Source of the DNA: Anaerolineales bacterium
Lineage (GTDB): Bacteria; Chloroflexota; Anaerolineae; Anaerolineales; Villigracilaceae
Assembly (NCBI GenBank): GCA_030834895.1
Contig: JAUQXA010000070.1
Location: 108,033 to 172,032 of the forward strand
Direction: 5' to 3'
Length of the DNA stretch: 64,000 bases
Of the stretch, positions 62,365-64,000 are shown piece after piece (position 1 is the first letter of the stretch; every line of letters starts with the position of its first letter). The notes below the pieces were generated by a model that did not search any database, was not told the DNA's origin, and worked only from the letters and a program-made list of their open reading frames with translations. A program made the position numbers and the translations under genes.

Positions 62365-63780
62365 ATGATTTTCTCGAACACGCCCCGCCCCGAGGTATTG
62401 AGATCTCTTGCGGATGTGAAATACGCGCCGTTCTGGTTGGATGACCCGGCGCGTCCCGAGCCTGCATCCAAACTGACCGAAAGTATCAAAGCGGACCTTG
62501 TGGTAGTCGGTGCAGGCTTTACAGGCTTGTGGACTGCGCTGATGGCAAAGCAAGCCGACCCGGCGCGGGATGTCGTCCTGCTCGAAGCGGGGGAGGCGGG
62601 CTGCGGCGCAAGCGGAAGGAATGGGGGTTTTGTCTCGGCCTCGATCACGCACAACTTCGGAAACGGGTTGAATCGCTGGCAGAAGGAACTCACCAAACTC
62701 ATCGAACTGGGACACCAAAACCTGGCTGGCATCGAAGCGACCATCGAGCAATTCCACATCGATTGCGATTACATCCGCTCCGGCGAACTCAATGTTGCCC
62801 TCAAGCCGTATCAACTGGACGGCATGAAAGAGGAGCAGGAGGAAGCCGCACCGTATGGAGAAAACTACACCCTGTACGATGAGAAACAAGTCCGCGCTCT
62901 AATCAACTCGCCTGTATTCATTGGCGGGTCATGGAATCCTGCGAATGGGATGGCCAACCCCGCGAAACTCTCGTGGGGATTGAGACGGGCATGTCTCGAA
63001 GTGGGAGTCCGCTTGTTTGAGGGCACCCAGGTTCGGGCGTTGGTAGAGGGGGGCGGAGCGGTCATCGTCAAAACCGATTACGGTCAGGTCGGGTCCAAAA
63101 GAGTGGCGCTTGCCACCAATGCCTTCCCGCCTTTGCTCAAAACTCTTTCCCACTTCATGGTTCCCGTTTACGACTATGTCTTGATGACCGAGCCGCTTTC
63201 AAAGGAACAGCGGGCTGTGATTGGCTGGCAGGGAAGGGAAGGGCTGAGCGATTCTGCAAATCAATTTCACTATTCCCAGATTACAGCGGACGGCAGGATT
63301 CTGTGGGGTGGATACGATGCTGTTTATTATCGGAATAACGCCGTTGCACCGCATTTGGAAAGATATCCTGAAACCTTCGCCCGTCTGGCGGATCACTTCT
63401 TCCAGGTCTTTCCCCAGTTGACGGGTCTGCGCTTCACCCATGCCTGGGGCGGCGTGATCGACACTTGCTCACGCTACACCGCTTTCTGGGGCAAGGCGTA
63501 TGGCGGCAAAGTGTCGTATGCCCTCGGTTATACGGGACTTGGAGTCGGTGCATCGCGTTTCGGCGCGCAGGTGATGCTCGACCTGCTCGACGACAGGAAG
63601 ACTGAGCGCACCGAATTGAGCATGGTCAAGACCAAGCCGTTCCCGTTCCCGCCTGAGCCGTTCCGGAGTCCCGTCATCAACTTCACACGCTGGTGCATGG
63701 ACCAGGCAGACCGCAATGAGGGAAAACGTAACCTGTGGTTGAAGACCTTGGATGCGCTGGGGTTGGGGTTTGATTCATAA
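62365..63780 (+). CDS. FAD-dependent oxidoreductase (DadA/GlpO-like)
   Basis: ADLVVVGAGFTGLWTALMAKQ Rossmann motif; GCGASGRNGGFVS; GYTGLGVGASRFGAQVMLDLL. Confidence 0.92.
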   Translation: MIFSNTPRPEVLRSLADVKYAPFWLDDPARPEPASKLTESIKADLVVVGAGFTGLWTALMAKQADPARDVVLLEAGEAGCGASGRNGGFVSASITHNFGNGLNRWQKELTKLIELGHQNLAGIEATIEQFHIDCDYIRSGELNVALKPYQLDGMKEEQEEAAPYGENYTLYDEKQVRALINSPVFIGGSWNPANGMANPAKLSWGLRRACLEVGVRLFEGTQVRALVEGGGAVIVKTDYGQVGSKRVALATNAFPPLLKTLSHFMVPVYDYVLMTEPLSKEQRAVIGWQGREGLSDSANQFHYSQITADGRILWGGYDAVYYRNNAVAPHLERYPETFARLADHFFQVFPQLTGLRFTHAWGGVIDTCSRYTAFWGKAYGGKVSYALGYTGLGVGASRFGAQVMLDLLDDRKTERTELSMVKTKPFPFPPEPFRSPVINFTRWCMDQADRNEGKRNLWLKTLDALGLGFDS

Positions 63781-63783
63781 CTG

Positions 63784-63822
63784 AAAAGACCTCGGAGGTC
63801 TCGCAGACCTCCGAGGTCTTTT
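63784..63822 (+). terminator. hairpin terminator
   Basis: AAAAGACCTCGGAGGTCT CGC AGACCTCCGAGGTCTTTT. Confidence 0.85.
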
Positions 63823-64000
63823 TACTTCTCACTTTTTACTATTCTCTATTCTCTATTATCGGTATTGGTGCATAAATCGAAGAATAAGCGCAATTCACCT
63901 GTCTGGAAGCAGGGATTACACAACTGGATAACTTTCTGGCATGCCGAGATGGGTCATTTGGTTGAGTGCCAAGCAACGAATGAGCGCCTGCGAGGTTTGC

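Overview
The window looks like a Chloroflexota (probably Anaerolineae-type) chromosomal segment; that placement is inferred from protein flavour, not from a search. Most of it is housekeeping or metabolic: PPK2, an ABC-F ATPase, a liv-type branched-chain amino-acid ABC transporter, leuS with a T-box leader, two tRNA-Ala, a GlyA-GcvT fusion, a CCA-adding enzyme, PPDK, HemW, an alpha-amylase, GH3, MFS transporters, PlsC, an aminotransferase and several large secreted repeat proteins. The most unusual locus is a small AT-rich accessory island at about 24.5-28.9 kb. It holds (i) a RAYT-type Y1 transposase lying between a full ATP-grasp gene and a second partial copy of that gene's 3' end, (ii) a minus-strand, tightly coupled operon of four tiny mutually similar helix-turn-helix proteins followed by a protein with an RN-x3-H (HEPN RNase-like) motif, and (iii) an MNT/HEPN (MntA/HepT-type) toxin-antitoxin pair bounded by direct repeats. 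Other notable signals are palindromic repeats inside coding sequences (leuS, hemW, the RAYT gene) or supplying a stop codon (ABC-F), a duplicated hemW 3' end flanking a lipoprotein gene, histone-H1-like Lys/Ala extensions on LeuRS and PPDK, a TIR-TM-WD40 protein, and a decayed E2 acyltransferase tail abutting a TetR gene. All family calls come from reading the translations; no searches were run.
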